A stretch of 64,000 bases of DNA. It comes from Amaranthus tricolor. Taxonomy: Eukaryota; Streptophyta; Magnoliopsida; Caryophyllales; Amaranthaceae. Where the stretch lies: the NCBI RefSeq assembly GCF_026212465.1, contig NC_080053.1:15948527-16012526 (forward strand). The letters are read 5' to 3'. Below, one piece after another: positions 62,001-64,000 of this stretch. The position numbers and the translations under genes are program-made. The number at the start of each line of letters is the position of its first letter. Within the stretch, counting starts at the first letter, position 1. A model generated the notes under the pieces. The model had not been told where the DNA came from. It saw only the letters and a list, made by a program, of their open reading frames with translations, and did no database searches.

Positions 62001-63843
62001 GGCATACCAGGAAGTTCTTCTGGAAAAACATCTCTAAAATCACAGACCACTGGAATGTTTTCCAGCCGCGACTCCCGCTCCTCTACTTTACTTATACTAC
62101 ACAGAAACCACGGTTTCCCTTGCTTGATTAACTTCCAGACCTTCAATGACGATACAATTTTTATCCTAGGTCCCTTAGGAAGACTCCTATATTTAACCTT
62201 CTCCCCCTAGGTCCACTTAAGGTCACTGACTGTTCTTCACAATCTATTATCGCCTTATATTTACTTAGCCAATCCATCCCAAGAATTACATTTAAATCAT
62301 TCATTTCTAGAGAAAATAAATCACTTGGTAATTTTACTTTCCCTATCTTAACCGGCGCTTCACGGAACAACGTATTACAATGAAAAATCTCCCCGGAAGG
62401 AGTAGAGACTGAAAAAGATGTTTCCTCGGGGTTCTCCAATTCTAAATCCTTAACTCTAGACTTTGAAACAAACAAGCACGATGCACCAGAATCAAAAAGT
62501 ACTTTAACGGATTTTGTATTAATACAGAAAGTACCTATGACCACATCCGACGCCTGCGCTGCCTCCCTCGAGTTAACTGCCGAAAGCCTGCCGTCGTTCT
62601 GGGTAGAAGTAGTAACGCCTCCTTGATTACCACGTTGGCTTGAAAAGAAATTCTCGTTTCTAGCATTTCCCGGTCGTTGCTGAACACCGGAGTTATTTCC
62701 CGGAAACCTAAGGTTTGAGGCACCTCCCAAGTTTCGGCCAAAACTTCCACCATTGTGATTCCCCCTACCAGCTTCATTACTACTCCGTCCGTTAGTGAGT
62801 CTTTGTTGTTGGAAACCTCTATGATTTCCCCCTTGCAACTCTTGTTGTCCTATGCGAGTATAACACTCGTACATTCTATAGCCCGGCTTACCACAGTAAG
62901 AACAGTCCACTAACGCACCCCGGCAGTCCCTTCCTGGGTGATTCTTTTGGCATCTCCTACAATTGAAGATTCTTTCCTTCCCATTGCGATCATACAAAGG
63001 CTTCTGCATTCTAGCCTCTAGTCTCGAATTTCCCCCATTCTTGCTGTTTTGACCAGAATGGAAACCTTTCTCCTGAAAGCCTCCAAACGGTTTGTGCTTC
63101 TTAAATTGATTTTGGACTTGATTACTCGCATTCGTATCATTCTGAAACACGGGTTCTTTTCTCTTTTCTCCGCTATGCGCCAACTTCTCTTTTTCCTTCC
63201 TGATAACATTTCCAATCTGCGCAGCTCTCTTGTATAGCTGGTCTAACGTATTATATCTATTAGTCTCAATGTGTTTTTGGATCTCATACGATAGACCTAA
63301 CTCAAAACGCTATATTTTCTTTCCCTCAGTTGGGACATCCTCAGGGCAAAACTTCAAGTATTCCATAAATTTCTGATAATATTCATCTACCATTAGGTTT
63401 CCCATTTCGAACCTAGCAAACTCATTTGATTTGTCATTCCTAACATGACGCGGATAAAATTGGTCCCTTAACGCCCCCTTAAATGCTTCCCAGCTTAAGT
63501 CACCGTCGTTTTCTGATATCAACCTCATCTTACTATGCGTTCACCAATAGTCAGCGTCTTCCACTAGGAAAAACGCGGCTTGGTCAACCATAAGCTCAGC
63601 AGGACATCTCACCACACTAAAAAGCTTGTCAAATTCTCTCAGCTAGTTTTCCAACATAGAAGGTTCACCTTTTCCACTATAAGTCGAGGGTTTACTCTGG
63701 GCTATTCTCTTACTAATTGACGAAGCCTTTTCCTCCAAGGATTTCGGTCTCGGATTTCTTGCGCCAGCTAGGGCCTTAACTAGGTTTCGAAGCACGCGAT
63801 CAGAGTTTCCTCTTGGCACGGACCTTTTCAAAAAGGGTGGCAT
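59030..63843 (-). pseudogene. Chromovirus gag-pol, degenerate
   Basis: From the ATG ending at 63843: gag (63843-63310, broken), two zinc knuckles (CRRCQKNHPGRDC; CSYCGKPGYRMYEC), protease with LFDSGA, reverse transcriptase with FIDDILVYS, RNase H ([11 protein letters not shown]), integrase with the DDE residues (SMDFVLGLP, SDRDTRY, QTERVNQILED), and a chromodomain near the end (VQILDRKVRSTRRKDVAMVK, ATWETEASM). The order is protease-RT-RNase H-integrase, as in Ty3/Gypsy. Stops or frameshifts occur near 63643, 63530, 63310, 62150, 61340, 60350, 59960 and 59690. Each break is a single base or small indel, so the copy decayed by point mutation without large deletion. The last residues before 59030 are probably read-through. 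Confidence 0.9.
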
Positions 63844-64000
63844 GATGGCAAGTATACTGCATTAGGTTAAACAAGGTGTGTAAATACATTTCTACAACGT
63901 TTGTGGTTAAGGAAAATTCATTCTATTATTGTTCTAAAATAAACAAGGTAGTAGCCCTAAAGGTAAAAAGGTTGAACAATGAGTCTATAATCAAATCTAT
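63844..64000 (-). other. Leader between 5' LTR and gag of the chromovirus
   Basis: 157 bases upstream of the gag ATG on the minus strand. No primer-binding site is visible before the window ends, so the leader continues to the right. Confidence 0.6.

Overview
The window is plant nuclear DNA: AT-rich, with multi-exon genes and GT/AG introns, plant-type LTR retrotransposons (Copia, Ty3/Gypsy chromovirus, a Cassandra LTR), CACTA, hAT and Mutator-like transposons, and long (TA)n tracts. A dicot is likely; Caryophyllales is a weak guess from general repeat style only. No rRNA gene, tRNA gene, operon or CRISPR array is present.

Only two host genes are supported, both on the minus strand. Between 17424 and 4768 lies a 13-exon gene for a 510-residue plant aspartic proteinase with a saposin-like plant-specific insert. 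I assembled it by hand from splice sites; every exon junction keeps frame. Its two active-site motifs are non-standard (Asp-Thr-Ala-Ile and Asp-Ser-Gly-Ser). Between 26657 and 20299 lies a 3-exon gene for a 993-residue protein with an N-terminal FYVE zinc finger and about eight helical-hairpin repeats.

Layout: 1-1227, non-coding AT-rich DNA; 1233-4204, deleted Copia element (TSD AAAAG); 4768-17424, proteinase gene, whose introns hold a TRIM-like element, a very young intact Copia element (8147-13412, TSD GTTCT, LTRs differing at one base), an older Copia remnant, a solo LTR (TSD GGTAC) and an inverted pair of a 140-150 bp repeat; 18162-19648, two MITE-like elements; 20299-26657, FYVE gene with a degenerate Copia element in intron 1; 27117-31722, a non-coding large LTR element (TSD GGTAT) ending about 460 bp upstream of the FYVE start codon; 32274-48108, a 15.8 kb CACTA element (TSD CTT) with decayed TNP2 and Transposase_24/Ulp1 genes. 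Its last large intron contains a Gypsy solo LTR (TSD CCTAG), which in turn contains a structurally complete hAT transposon (41881-45700). Then 49548-49815, a solo Cassandra LTR carrying a 5S-rRNA-like segment; 51.8-53.7 kb, a minisatellite array and the terminus of a second CACTA element; 54639-56580, a Mutator-like pseudogene; 56582-64000, a degenerate chromovirus (Gypsy with chromodomain) that runs off the right edge.

The interest lies in the nested transposons, two elements that look recently mobile or still competent (the Copia at 8147 and the hAT at 41881), and a proteinase gene that keeps an open frame despite several kilobases of intronic insertions but has altered active-site motifs.
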